Assembly: GCA_020161505.1 (NCBI GenBank)
Contig: JAIUNY010000002.1
Location: forward strand, 124,001-188,000
Source: Armatimonadota bacterium
GTDB taxonomy: Bacteria; Armatimonadota; Fimbriimonadia; Fimbriimonadales; Fimbriimonadaceae
DNA length: 64,000 bases
Direction: 5' to 3'
Each line of letters opens with the position of its first letter. Positions within the stretch are counted from its first letter, which is position 1. Of this stretch, positions 50,733-59,601 are shown piece by piece. A model generated the notes under the pieces. That model saw only the letters and a list, made by a program, of their open reading frames with translations. It searched no databases and was not told where the DNA came from. The position numbers and the translations under genes were made by a program.

Positions 50733-51605
50733 TTATTTGCCCATGAAAACGTACTCGGCGATCCCCCGGGTCACCTTGCCACTCGGGGCTTCCTGGATGC
50801 AGACCACGTTCAGCGAATCCATCCCGCTCATGCGCTGAACCCGGTAGTTGATGCCCTGGTCGTACATCACGTGCCCCGAGCCAGCGATGACCACCATCAC
50901 CCACTTCGAGTTCTCGCGGCCCTTCACCCACTCCAGAGCGGTCTGAGCCATGCCAGTGTCCCATGTCACCTGACCGGCGAGCATATTGCTCCCGCTTCCC
51001 TGGAGCGGATGCCCTCCCAGCAAGGCCGACACCACCATCTCGTGCTCCTTGTTGCCCAGATAGAGCTCCGGCACCCACTTCTTCTGGATGTCATTGAAGC
51101 TCTCGTACCCCTGCCGACTCGCCTGACGGATCCATTCGCGAGGCACATTGAGGGCGACCACGGGGAGCTTTTCGTCCTTGATCGCCTGGAGCACGGGTCG
51201 GTAAGCGGCAAAGTTGTGCCCCCATTGCCCCTTCCAATCACTGGTGACCTCAAACTGCTCGATCGTCTCGCCGCCAAAGCCGAGTCCGTTTACGTTCAGC
51301 TGATTCGGACGGGTGAACATCTCCATCCCCACCACCACATGGCGACCCTGCTTCACCAAGGCCCGAATAATGTCGGCTTGGGCTTGGTGATGACTCTGTG
51401 TGCCGTGATTCTCGCCGATCATCACGAACGAAACGCCCTTGGCGGCGGCGGCAATGTCATCGGCGGAGACGGATTTGCCCGTACTGGTGGAGGTGAAACC
51501 TTCCCGAGGAACAACGGTGCCCTGGGGGCCGATCGGGAGCATGTAGGGGTCGATGGCATCTTGCGAGAGGGCCGCGCCAACCGCGAGGAGGGTCATCAAA
51601 GACAT
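50733..51605 (-). CDS. ChaN/Tiki-superfamily exported protein (DUF399)
   Basis: 290 aa. A short hydrophobic N-terminus (LMTLLAVGAALSQDA) suggests export. VSFVMIGENHGTQSHHQAQADII carries the E-N-H motif of the EreA/ChaN/Tiki superfamily, and VVVGMEMFTRPNQ and VVIAGSGHVMYDQGI (second conserved His) follow. ChaN in Campylobacter binds heme; other members are proteases. The heme link is not supported by neighbours. The start is 6 nt from a TAGAAT box and is leaderless-like. It diverges from polA. Confidence 0.82.
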   Translation of the reverse strand: MSLMTLLAVGAALSQDAIDPYMLPIGPQGTVVPREGFTSTSTGKSVSADDIAAAAKGVSFVMIGENHGTQSHHQAQADIIRALVKQGRHVVVGMEMFTRPNQLNVNGLGFGGETIEQFEVTSDWKGQWGHNFAAYRPVLQAIKDEKLPVVALNVPREWIRQASRQGYESFNDIQKKWVPELYLGNKEHEMVVSALLGGHPLQGSGSNMLAGQVTWDTGMAQTALEWVKGRENSKWVMVVIAGSGHVMYDQGINYRVQRMSGMDSLNVVCIQEAPSGKVTRGIAEYVFMGK

Positions 51606-51611
51606 GCTTTG

Positions 51612-51617
51612 ATTCTA
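51612..51617 (-). promoter_or_regulatory. -10-like box for chaN-like gene
   Basis: TAGAAT on the minus strand, 6 nt before the ATG at 51605. It lies back to back with the polA box at 51646-51651. Confidence 0.45.
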
Positions 51618-51645
51618 CGAGATTTCATCCCTGGCGTGTCACCGG

Positions 51646-51651
51646 TACACT
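51646..51651 (+). promoter_or_regulatory. -10-like box before polA
   Basis: TACACT, 8 nt before ATG 51660. No ribosome-binding sequence lies between, so polA mRNA is likely leaderless. Confidence 0.5.
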
Positions 51652-51659
51652 GACCCCCT

Positions 51660-54260
51660 ATGTCCGACAAGCGCCTGGTGATCATCGACGGATACAGTCT
51701 GCTGTTCCGCGCCTTCTACGGCACCCGCTACCTCAGCACCAGCGATGGCAAGCCCACCAATGCCCTGTTTGGGTTCGTCGGAATGCTTTTCCAACTCTTC
51801 GACCAGATCAAACCGGATGCTTTGGTCGTCGCCCTCGACGCTCCCGGCAAAACCTTCCGCCACACCGAATACTCCGAATACAAAGGCACCCGGCGCGAGA
51901 CTCCGCAAGAACTGATCTCGCAGCTCGAAGGCTCCCGCGCGATGATCGAGGCGTTTAACCTCCCGGTCATCGAACTGACCGGCTTCGAGGCGGATGATGT
52001 CGTTGGCACAATCAGTCGGCTCGCCGAAGAGAATGGCTACAAAACCACCATCGTCACCGGAGACCTGGACTCTCTGCAGCTCGTGGACGACTGCGTCACC
52101 GTCATGACCACCAAGCGCGGTGTCACCGATGTGGTGATGTACGACCCCGCCGCCGTCGTCGAACGATACGGCTTCGGCCCGGAGTTTGTGCCGGACTACA
52201 AGGCTCTCGTCGGTGACACCAGCGACAACATCCCCGGCGTTCCGGGAATCGGCGAAAAGAGCGCCTCGATTCTCATCCAAGAGTTCGGCGGAATCGAGCA
52301 GATCATCGAACGCATGGCGGAAATCCCGGAGAAGTTTCGCAAGAAACTGGAGGGCAATGAAGATCGGATGCGTCGCAGCAAATGGCTCGCCACGATTGTT
52401 CGAGATGCGCCCCTTTCCTACAACTTTGAACCCTATCGGATCGACAATCAGCACCTGAGCACGGCACGCGAGATGCTCAACGCACTCGAATTCCGCAGCC
52501 AGAGCAAGAAGCTGGAGCAGGTGCTCGGCAGGTATCTCTCTGGCCCGATCGAGGCCATCGAGGTTGTGAGCGTCGATCTCGAATCGGATCTACTGACCGA
52601 ATCGGTGAACTTCGCCGACCTGATGCAGTGGGTCGGTACTCAGCCGTTTGGGGTCTTGCCGCCGCCTCCCGCCGCGCAAACGAGCCTGCTCGAGCTGGAC
52701 GATGAGCCGGAGAAGGCCTATGTCGCGGTTGGACGCCAGGTGCGGATGATTCCGTGGGCGGATGCCCAGCGGCTCGCCGAAGAACGCCCCCGACAACTCA
52801 TCGCCCACGAAACCAAGCCGCTCTACAAAGGTAAACGACCACCCCTCGTTCCGCCTCGATTCGATGTCACCTTGGCGTCGTACGTCCTGCAAAGTGGTCG
52901 CTCCAGCTTTGATTTGCAAGAGATCGCGGCCGGGTATCTCGATGTTTCTGGTGCCCTGAAACCGCAGGATCAAGCGGTCGCCTTGCTCCACTTAGAAACC
53001 GCCATGAGGGCCAGGCTTGACTTAGAAGGGCAGAGCCCGGTGCTTGACACCATCGAACTCCCCCTCGTCCCGATCCTCGCCGAGATGGAGCGCATCGGGA
53101 TTGCGTTGAACGGAGACACTCTCCGCGAGTTCAGTGGCGAACTCGGCGTGGCGATTGACCAAGCCCAAAAACAAGCGTGGGAGATTGCGGGAGAAGAGTT
53201 CAACCTGGGCTCCCCGAAGCAAATCGGCGAGGTGCTCTTCGAGAGGATGGCGCTTCCCGGAGGAAAAAAGACGAAGACGGGATGGGCCACCGGCGCGGAA
53301 ATTCTCCAAGAGCTGGAAGTCGAGCATGAGATCGCCCATGTGGTTCTCCAATACCGCGAGCTCACTAAGCTCAAGGGCACCTACGCCGACGCTCTGCCTC
53401 GCATGATTGGCTCGGACGGGCGCATCCACACGACATTCAACCAGGCCGTGGCCGCGACCGGGCGACTCAGCAGCAACGACCCGAATCTGCAGAACATCCC
53501 GATCCGCACGGAACTCGGTCGCACGATCCGCCGGGCGTTTGTGGCGGCTCCCGGGTTCACCCTCGGTTCGTTCGACTATTCGCAGATCGAACTCAGAATC
53601 CTCGCGAGCATGTGCGGCGATGAGGCGTTAGTGTCCGCGTTCCAGGATCGGGTGGATGTCCACACCGTCACCGCCTCGCTGATGTACGACATCCCGAGCG
53701 ACCAAGTGACGAAGGATCAGCGTCGCCTGGCCAAGCTCCTCAACTACGCCGTGCTTTACGGAGTGACGGGCTATGGTCTCGCCGCGCAGCTGGGACGAGG
53801 GTTCGGCGTGGATCACGCCAACGACTTGATTCGGCAGTACAACGAGCGATTCCCCCGAGTGAAGGCCTTCACCGAAGGCATGGTCGAGGAGGCTCGATCC
53901 AAGGGATTCACAACGACCCTCCGGGGCCGCAGGCGCTACTTCCCGGATATCCATGCCGGAAATCGCCAAACCCGAGCTTACGCGGAGCGCCAGGCGATGA
54001 ATGCCCCGATCCAAGGAACCGCCGCCGACATGATCAAGCTCGCCATGATCGACGTGGCCAAGATGCTCCGTGGTAAATCCACCCGGATGCTGCTTCAGGT
54101 TCACGACGAACTCGTGTTTGAGTGTGCCGCCGAGTTCGACGCCCTTCGCGAACCCGTGCGGGCAGCCATGGAAAACGCCCTCCCGCTCGAGGTTCCGGTC
54201 GAAGTCGACGCCAAGTTCGGCGCGAATTGGCAGGAGATGCAAGTGATCGATCGGGTCTAG
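51660..54260 (+). CDS. polA: DNA polymerase I
   Basis: 866 aa. The 5' nuclease/flap domain (about 1-290) has GYSLLFRAFYG, GFEADDVVGT and GIGEKSA. The middle domain (about 300-470) resembles the 3'-5' exonuclease fold but lacks the D-x-E motif, so proofreading is probably lost. The polymerase domain holds motif A DYSQIELRI, O-helix RRLAKLLNYAVLYG and motif C QVHDELVFE. Residue Y696 in the O-helix replaces the Phe of E. coli Pol I (F762). It fills gaps and removes RNA primers. Confidence 0.97.
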   Translation: MSDKRLVIIDGYSLLFRAFYGTRYLSTSDGKPTNALFGFVGMLFQLFDQIKPDALVVALDAPGKTFRHTEYSEYKGTRRETPQELISQLEGSRAMIEAFNLPVIELTGFEADDVVGTISRLAEENGYKTTIVTGDLDSLQLVDDCVTVMTTKRGVTDVVMYDPAAVVERYGFGPEFVPDYKALVGDTSDNIPGVPGIGEKSASILIQEFGGIEQIIERMAEIPEKFRKKLEGNEDRMRRSKWLATIVRDAPLSYNFEPYRIDNQHLSTAREMLNALEFRSQSKKLEQVLGRYLSGPIEAIEVVSVDLESDLLTESVNFADLMQWVGTQPFGVLPPPPAAQTSLLELDDEPEKAYVAVGRQVRMIPWADAQRLAEERPRQLIAHETKPLYKGKRPPLVPPRFDVTLASYVLQSGRSSFDLQEIAAGYLDVSGALKPQDQAVALLHLETAMRARLDLEGQSPVLDTIELPLVPILAEMERIGIALNGDTLREFSGELGVAIDQAQKQAWEIAGEEFNLGSPKQIGEVLFERMALPGGKKTKTGWATGAEILQELEVEHEIAHVVLQYRELTKLKGTYADALPRMIGSDGRIHTTFNQAVAATGRLSSNDPNLQNIPIRTELGRTIRRAFVAAPGFTLGSFDYSQIELRILASMCGDEALVSAFQDRVDVHTVTASLMYDIPSDQVTKDQRRLAKLLNYAVLYGVTGYGLAAQLGRGFGVDHANDLIRQYNERFPRVKAFTEGMVEEARSKGFTTTLRGRRRYFPDIHAGNRQTRAYAERQAMNAPIQGTAADMIKLAMIDVAKMLRGKSTRMLLQVHDELVFECAAEFDALREPVRAAMENALPLEVPVEVDAKFGANWQEMQVIDRV

Positions 54261-54273
54261 TTCGGGCGATCCC

Positions 54274-54321
54274 ACAATCAAACACCCCGACCTCATCGAG
54301 ATCGGGGTGTTTGATTGTTTT
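54274..54321. terminator. Bidirectional terminator between polA and rplT
   Basis: 17-bp perfect arms (54274-54290 and 54302-54318), an 11-nt loop and TTTT on the plus side, with A-rich sequence on the other. It ends both convergent transcripts. Confidence 0.9.
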
Positions 54322-54336
54322 GCGACGAGTGATCGC

Positions 54337-54684
54337 TTACGCGAAGACGGTCTTGACCAGCGCGGTGAACGCGGCGGGGTCGTGGATCGCGAGCTCGGAG
54401 AGCATCTTGCGGTTGACCACCATGCCCTTCTGCGACAGGCCGTGGATGAGATCACCGTACTTCACGCCGTTCTCGCGGCAGGCTGCCGAGATGCGGACAA
54501 TCCAGGTCTTGCGGAAATCGCGCTTCTTGGCACGTCGGTCACGAAAAGCGTATTGACCGCTCTTCATCACCTGTTCGTGCGCGTTCTTAAAGACGTTCTT
54601 CTTACGTCCGTAATAGCCCTTCGCCTTGCTCAGCAGCTTCTTGTGCCGCTTGTGGCGCATCAGGCCTCGTTTGATTCTTGCCAT
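54337..54684 (-). CDS. rplT: 50S ribosomal protein L20
   Basis: 115 aa. [62 protein letters not shown]-type sequence, the canonical L20 long basic helix then globular end. It is the last gene of infC-rpmI-rplT. Confidence 0.97.
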   Translation of the reverse strand: MARIKRGLMRHKRHKKLLSKAKGYYGRKKNVFKNAHEQVMKSGQYAFRDRRAKKRDFRKTWIVRISAACRENGVKYGDLIHGLSQKGMVVNRKMLSELAIHDPAAFTALVKTVFA

Positions 54685-54766
54685 TTATGGTTCCTCGTTT
54701 CGTTTGTGTGTCAGTTACCGGTTCCCAGCCTCGAAGGGCGGTAGTGGTAGAGGGGTGAGTCTGGAT

Positions 54767-54964
54767 TTAGCTCAGAGCGAGCAGTCGCTTCACGCGGCTG
54801 CGCTCGGTCTTGCTGAGCTCGGTATCCAGATCCAGTCGGCGCTTTTGGCTTCCGCTCTTGTTGAAGAACATGTGGTTGTTGTACGACTTGCGCCGCATGA
54901 TCTTCCCAGAGCCGGAGATTTTAAACCTCTTCGCCGCTGTCTTGCTTGTCTTCAGCTTTGGCAT
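54767..54964 (-). CDS. rpmI: 50S ribosomal protein L35
   Basis: 65 aa. MPKLKTSKTAAKRFKISGSGKIMRRK and the basic middle are diagnostic. Its first 44 nt overlap the end of infC in another frame, an unusually large overlap for this pair. Confidence 0.96.
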   Translation of the reverse strand: MPKLKTSKTAAKRFKISGSGKIMRRKSYNNHMFFNKSGSQKRRLDLDTELSKTERSRVKRLLALS

Positions 54965-55517
54965 TCTTTTTGGTTCCTCCAGCGGGTTTGGGGTTGATCA
55001 CCATGACCATTTCGCGTCCGTTCAGCACCGGCTCTTTCTCCGGCTTGCCGAACTCCGCGACTTCGTTGGCGATCCACTCCAACTTGGCGCGCCCTACTTG
55101 AGGGTGTGCAAGTTCCCGTTGCTTAAAGCGGCACACGACCCTCACCTTGTCGCCATCTTCCAAGAATCCCTTGGCCTTCCGAGCGTTGGTGCGGAGGTCG
55201 TTTTCCGCGATATTCGGACTCACCTTTATACCCTTGACTTCTTGAACCTTGCGCTTTTGGTCCTTCTTCAGCTTGTCCGTATCGTACTTATGCTTGCCGT
55301 AATCGGTGATTTTGGCAACTGGCGGAACAGCATTGGGGGCAACAAGCACGAGGTCGAGCCCCTCGGCAATGGCGCGATCCAGAGCTTCCTTGGTGGGCAT
55401 GATTCCGAGCTGGGAGTTGTCGGAACCAATAATGCGCAACTCCTGGAATTTCAGGAGGCGCCGGTTGATCGGTGGGCCGGGTTCAGGACGTGGTCGGCCA
55501 CGGAATCGCTTGTTAAT
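54921..55517 (-). CDS. infC: Translation initiation factor IF-3, predicted AUU start
   Basis: 198 aa if it starts at ATT 55517 (MNKRFRGRPRPEP...). This yields the required N-terminal motif PPINRRLLKFQELRIIGSDNSQLGIM. Starts at conventional codons (TTG 55439) would delete the first 26 residues, including that motif. Non-AUG AUU is the classic infC autoregulatory start in E. coli, and GAGGTGG lies just upstream. The C-terminal domain (KGIKVSPNIAENDL, VRVVCRFKQRELAHPQVG) is normal and ends in a disordered tail that overlaps rpmI. Confidence 0.9.
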   Translation of the reverse strand: MNKRFRGRPRPEPGPPINRRLLKFQELRIIGSDNSQLGIMPTKEALDRAIAEGLDLVLVAPNAVPPVAKITDYGKHKYDTDKLKKDQKRKVQEVKGIKVSPNIAENDLRTNARKAKGFLEDGDKVRVVCRFKQRELAHPQVGRAKLEWIANEVAEFGKPEKEPVLNGREMVMVINPKPAGGTKKNAKAEDKQDSGEEV

Positions 55518-55641
55518 AGGTGGCCACCTCAGGCTGGACTGTCATTTTTGCCATGTTTCGGCTCATAAGTATATCGTCGGCAGGTTCAGCCTGTCAAACA
55601 GGGTCGCCGGATGGCGATCTGGGCCCCGCTCGAAGAATGCC

Positions 55642-57060
55642 TTATGGCGACAGCAACGGCTCGTCGTCCGGAGTCTCGTCCTCTTCCGACTTGCCCGCCG
55701 CCAACACCTGATCCGCCGCGACCTTGACCGCCGGAACCTGGACGTTCGACATCGGCCGAGCCACGTAGGCACCCGTCTGAGCTTTCTCCTTCACGCGCAG
55801 CATCTGAGCCCGCTGGGCCGCGCCTTCGTTGATCGGCCACAGAGTCCGCTCCGCCCAATAGGAGCCGAGGAATTCCTCCCACACTCGCTCATAAACCGCG
55901 ATGGTTTGATCGGCAATTCCGCCCCAATCAAAGTCGGTGACCAGACGCTCGGCCGCCGCTTCCTTCAGCTTTTCCGCCCGCTCGGGGTCGCGGATCACGT
56001 TGAGGATCGCCCAGCCCAAGCTCTGCGGATCGCCGGAGAAACAAGAGGTGCCCGTCTTATCGTGCAAAACCACCTCTCGCAGACCGCCCGCATCGCTCGC
56101 AATCACCGCCGCGCCCGCCGCCATGCCCTCCAACGCGACAATTCCGAACGGCTCATAAAGGCTCGGGAACACCGCCACGTCGGCACACCGATAGAGCTGG
56201 TGGAGCGACCGATTTGCCATGAACCCGGTGAAAAGCACCTTGTCCTTGAGCCCGTACCAGCGCACGAACTTCTCGAGCTGCTCCCGATTCCCGCCGCCAA
56301 CGATCACAAACTTCGTATCCGGCTCATTGGCCAGCACCACGCTCGCCGCATTCAGCAGCACATGGATGCCCTTTTCGCGGACAAATCGGCCCACGTACAT
56401 CACGATCTTCTCGTGAGGCAAGGCCAGCTTGCCGCGCCATGCGGCTCGCTCTTGCTCGCTCCATTCAAATTGGAACTTCGCCGCTTCCACCCCGTTGTAG
56501 ATCACATCCACCTTGTCGAGCGGGCAGTTGAAGTACCGATTCACCTCGCCCTTCATGAACTCGGCGCACACAATCACGCGCCAGGCTTCGTAGGTCAACC
56601 AGTATTCGCTCTCGTGGATGTACCGCTGGAGATCCGAGTAGATGCCGCCGTTGCGCCCGTGTTCCGTGGCGTGAACCGTCGCGATCATCGGGAGCTGGTA
56701 CTCGTACTTCAGACTCCGGGCCGAATCGAGGGAGAGCCAGTCGTGGGCGTGGAAGATCGTCGGCATTCCCTCTTCGCGCCATTCCTCAAGAAGCTGGCGA
56801 CACCGCAAATCGGTTGCTTTGTTGAGCAGCTGGATCTCGTGGACGAAGTTGTCTGGCTCCTTCGCCAAATGAACCCGGTGGACATGCACTCCGCTCGGCT
56901 CGACTTCTTCATCGGGGGCCAAAGGTGTGTGCTTCGTGATAACGTGAACCTCGATTCCTCGCTCCGCGAGGCGCTTGCTGAGGTCGTACACGTGAGGGCT
57001 GATCCCACCGACAATCCGGGGCGGATATTCCCAGCTCAGCATCACGATGCGCATCTTCAC
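55642..57060 (-). CDS. Family 4 glycosyltransferase (glycogen synthase-like)
   Basis: 472 aa from GTG 57060, or ATG 57054. The N-terminal WEYPPRIVGGISPHVYDLSKRLA and HAHDWLS are the GT4/GT5-like acceptor motifs. VGRFVREKGIHVLLNAA and FPSLYEPFGIVALEGMAAG with the E-x7-E signature bind the nucleotide sugar. A 60-aa Glu/Ala-rich tail follows. Similar proteins are annotated as glycogen or maltosyl synthases. The actual sugar is not known. Confidence 0.87.
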   Translation of the reverse strand: MKMRIVMLSWEYPPRIVGGISPHVYDLSKRLAERGIEVHVITKHTPLAPDEEVEPSGVHVHRVHLAKEPDNFVHEIQLLNKATDLRCRQLLEEWREEGMPTIFHAHDWLSLDSARSLKYEYQLPMIATVHATEHGRNGGIYSDLQRYIHESEYWLTYEAWRVIVCAEFMKGEVNRYFNCPLDKVDVIYNGVEAAKFQFEWSEQERAAWRGKLALPHEKIVMYVGRFVREKGIHVLLNAASVVLANEPDTKFVIVGGGNREQLEKFVRWYGLKDKVLFTGFMANRSLHQLYRCADVAVFPSLYEPFGIVALEGMAAGAAVIASDAGGLREVVLHDKTGTSCFSGDPQSLGWAILNVIRDPERAEKLKEAAAERLVTDFDWGGIADQTIAVYERVWEEFLGSYWAERTLWPINEGAAQRAQMLRVKEKAQTGAYVARPMSNVQVPAVKVAADQVLAAGKSEEDETPDDEPLLSP

Positions 57061-57123
57061 GTCTCATTGTGCTCGATTCTTGGTTGGAAGCGCATCGGGA
57101 TCGCCAATCGCCGAGATGTGCTG

Positions 57124-57129
57124 TATAGT
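57124..57129 (+). promoter_or_regulatory. -10-like box before DUF1579 gene
   Basis: TATAGT, 15 nt before the ATG at 57145. Confidence 0.4.
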
Positions 57130-57144
57130 GATTGCGACAACATC

Positions 57145-57684
57145 ATGAAAGGTATGCGTTTTCTCTCCACTTTCCTCGTTGCTTCTGCACTCTTCGCCGG
57201 AGTTCTTGCTCGCCCGGTTCAAGACATGGCACCGCCCGCCGAGCTCAAGAACATCGACTGGCTCCTTGGAACGTGGACAGGGGTTGGGAAAGGGATGGGC
57301 ATGTCAGGTGAGGCCAAGATCACCAGCGAAGCCAAGCTCGCCAAAGACCTCGACGGCCGGTGGATCAACTACACCGCCACCTACACCATGGAGGGCATGG
57401 GCAATCTCTCCGGCCGCATGATGCTGACCTACGACGAGAATCTCAAGAAGTACACCGGTTGGTGGTTCGACTCCATGAGTGCCACCGTTTTGGACCTGAA
57501 GGGGGATCTCAAAGATGGTGTTCTGACCCTGGAAGACAATGAGGTCAGTGACCCCATGATGGGCGACACCGCCTACAAAATCATCATGAAGAAGACCCCA
57601 ACCGGCATGGAACTCCAGGTGATGGTGAAGGCGGGCGATCAGTGGGTGGTCGCCGCAGAGCAGGCGTACACGGCGAAGAAGTAG
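57145..57684 (+). CDS. Exported DUF1579 family protein
   Basis: 179 aa. A signal peptide is clear (MRFLSTFLVASALFAGVLA, cut near residue 22). The mature part has the DUF1579 opening LKNIDWLLGTWTGVGKGMGMSGEA, then beta strands with TATYTMEGMGNLSGRMMLTYDENLKKYTGWWFDS. The family is a lipocalin-like barrel of unknown function. The same open frame extends far upstream, opposite the GT4 gene; that part is a chance antisense frame. A second start at 57154 is possible. Confidence 0.85.
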   Translation: MKGMRFLSTFLVASALFAGVLARPVQDMAPPAELKNIDWLLGTWTGVGKGMGMSGEAKITSEAKLAKDLDGRWINYTATYTMEGMGNLSGRMMLTYDENLKKYTGWWFDSMSATVLDLKGDLKDGVLTLEDNEVSDPMMGDTAYKIIMKKTPTGMELQVMVKAGDQWVVAAEQAYTAKK

Positions 57685-57729
57685 GGGAGCCAGCCGGGCA
57701 GGTGGCGGTCCGCGGGAGTCCACTTACCC

Positions 57730-57942
57730 TCACCTACCGCCGCCTGTCTGATTCCGCCGTCGCCGACACCGCTCCGAACAGTACTTCACCTCATCCCAAA
57801 CCGACTCCCACTTCTTTCGCCACGCAAACGGACGCCCGCAGACCGCGCACACTTTGGTCGGGAGAGGTTTGCGGGAACTCACGTCTCCCTCTACGAGCCG
57901 AAAACCAGCATCCGCACCTATCCGAATTTCCCGCGTGGGCAA
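57730..57942 (-). CDS. DUF2256 small zinc-finger protein
   Basis: Up to 70 aa from TTG 57942; GTG 57882 (about 50 aa, [11 protein letters not shown]) is nearer the family norm. The core is [34 protein letters not shown], the DUF2256 pattern: C-x2-C plus C-x3-C for zinc. Function unknown. It faces away from the GspE/PilB gene with only 9-27 nt between start regions, so promoters must overlap. Confidence 0.8.
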   Translation of the reverse strand: MPTREIRIGADAGFRLVEGDVSSRKPLPTKVCAVCGRPFAWRKKWESVWDEVKYCSERCRRRRNQTGGGR

Positions 57943-57969
57943 GTAAGATAGGTGACAGGATCAACAAGC

Positions 57970-59238
57970 ATGGATTTCAACCAGGAATCAGGCAACTGGG
58001 GCGCGGCGAAGCGGTTCCGCCTCATCATTCGCGAACAGGGACAAACCCGAGAGATGGGCGGAAGCGATATGTCGCTCGCCGTCGGCATTGTCGATAACAT
58101 CATGATGAACGCGCTGGAAACCCAAACCAGCGACATCCACCTGCAGCCCGAACGCGATCAGCTCCGCATTCGATTCCGCCAAGACGGTGTCCTCCACGAC
58201 AACGGGCAACTTCCGCCCGAACAAGCCACGAACGTGCTTGCGCGTCTCAAGCTCTCTGCGGGAATGCGGATCGACGAAATGCGCGAGCCGCAAGATGGCC
58301 GGATCGACATGGAGTTCAATGGCCGCAGGCTCAGCGCACGGGCTTCCTGCGTGCCCAGCCTCAACGGAGAGAAGTTCGTCATGCGACTTCTCGACCCTCA
58401 GGCGATGAAGGTGGATCTGGACTCCCTCGGGATGCAGCCGTCGACTCAAGCCAAGTGGCGTCAGGCGATTGCCGTCCCCTACGGTCTGATCCTCGTGACG
58501 GGCCCCACTGGTTCCGGAAAGACCTCGACCCTCTACGCCTCGCTCAACCAGCTCGACTCGAAAACGCGCAACATCGTGACGGTCGAAGATCCGATTGAAT
58601 ACGAGTTCGACCACAACATCGCCCAGGTTCAGGTGACGGAGAAGATGCCGTTCCCGCGCGTCATGCGATCCTTCCTCCGCCAAGACCCCGACGTCATGAT
58701 GGTGGGTGAAATCCGCGACCCGGATTCCCTTTCCATCGCGATCCAGGCCGGTCTCACCGGCCACCTTGTCCTCAGCACGCTCCACACCAACAACGCTCTC
58801 GAGGCCATTGGACGGATGGTCGATATGGATGCCGAGTGGTATCTCATCTCCGGTGTTGTCGTCGCAATCATGGCCCAGCGACTTGTCCGCAAGAACTGCC
58901 CGAAATGCTCCGAGCCCTTCCCGTATCCCCGAGAGGATCTGGAGATCATCGGCATCGGCCCCGACGACATGCCGGGTGCAAAGCTCCTGAAAGGCAAAGG
59001 CTGCAACGAGTGTCGAGGCTCCGGCACCAAGGGCCGCACCGGCATCTACGAACTCATCATTGGCAACCGCGACTTCAAGCAAGCGATCACCCACAAAGCC
59101 GACTATCCCGAGCTCATGCAAGTGGCGCGCAACCAAGGCTTCGCCACCATGCTTGAGGACGGCAAAGCCAAAGTGCTCGCCGGAATCACCACCCCCGACG
59201 AAGTCGCCAAGGCGGTTCTCACCCAGGCGATCGACTGA
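57970..59238 (+). CDS. Type II secretion/type IV pilus assembly ATPase (GspE/PilB family)
   Basis: 422 aa. Walker A GPTGSGKTSTLYASL, the Asp box (TVEDPIEYEF), Walker B EIRDPDS and the His box LSTLHTNNAL are all present. The CM subdomain has CPKC...CNECRGSG, a four-Cys zinc site typical of GspE/PilB rather than PilT. It lacks the usual N-terminal GspE-N domain and so is short. ATG 57970 is preferred to GTG 57952. The gene pairs with an inner-membrane GspF/PilC two genes on. The pilus or secretion role is inferred. Confidence 0.9.
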   Translation: MDFNQESGNWGAAKRFRLIIREQGQTREMGGSDMSLAVGIVDNIMMNALETQTSDIHLQPERDQLRIRFRQDGVLHDNGQLPPEQATNVLARLKLSAGMRIDEMREPQDGRIDMEFNGRRLSARASCVPSLNGEKFVMRLLDPQAMKVDLDSLGMQPSTQAKWRQAIAVPYGLILVTGPTGSGKTSTLYASLNQLDSKTRNIVTVEDPIEYEFDHNIAQVQVTEKMPFPRVMRSFLRQDPDVMMVGEIRDPDSLSIAIQAGLTGHLVLSTLHTNNALEAIGRMVDMDAEWYLISGVVVAIMAQRLVRKNCPKCSEPFPYPREDLEIIGIGPDDMPGAKLLKGKGCNECRGSGTKGRTGIYELIIGNRDFKQAITHKADYPELMQVARNQGFATMLEDGKAKVLAGITTPDEVAKAVLTQAID

Positions 59239-59456
59239 TGGAAACGTTTACTCTCTCCACCGAATTCATCACCCTCGGGCAGCTGATCAAGGCGACCGGG
59301 ATTGTCTTTACCGGTGGAGAGATCAAGGCCTATCTTGCCGAGTACACGCCCCTGGTCAACGGCGAACCCGACAACCGGCGAGGCCGCAAGCTCTACCCCG
59401 GGGATGTCGTCGAGTTCCCCGGCGGTGCAACCGTGACCCTCTCCCCCAAAAGCTGA
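59238..59456 (+). CDS. S4-domain RNA-binding protein (YaaA-like)
   Basis: 72 aa. FITLGQLIKATGIVFTGGEIKAYLAEYTPLVNGEPDNRRGRKLYPGDVVEF is an S4-like alpha-L motif close to YaaA/RlbA proteins, normally next to recF. It overlaps the ATPase stop by one base (TGATG), so it is co-translated. The unusual location between secretion ATPase and GspF suggests a link only by operon, not by function. Confidence 0.85.
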   Translation: METFTLSTEFITLGQLIKATGIVFTGGEIKAYLAEYTPLVNGEPDNRRGRKLYPGDVVEFPGGATVTLSPKS

Positions 59457-59601
59457 CCGCAAGACCCTGATCACTTCACCAGGTTTTCGCCTCAACCTCA
59501 AAAAGGTACAGGGAGCCTGAGGAAGTGAAAGATGGCATGCCGACAATGAACTTTGTATCCTGAATCCGGCGTGAACATGCCGGGCGGGAGGGTAGCGGCA
59601 C

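Noticed and set aside
55306-57144. Very long plus-strand open frame upstream of the DUF1579 gene
   Set aside because: It lies opposite the GT4 and infC genes, reads Arg/His/Leu-rich with no family, and the DUF1579 signal peptide begins at 57145. It is a chance frame in GC-rich DNA.
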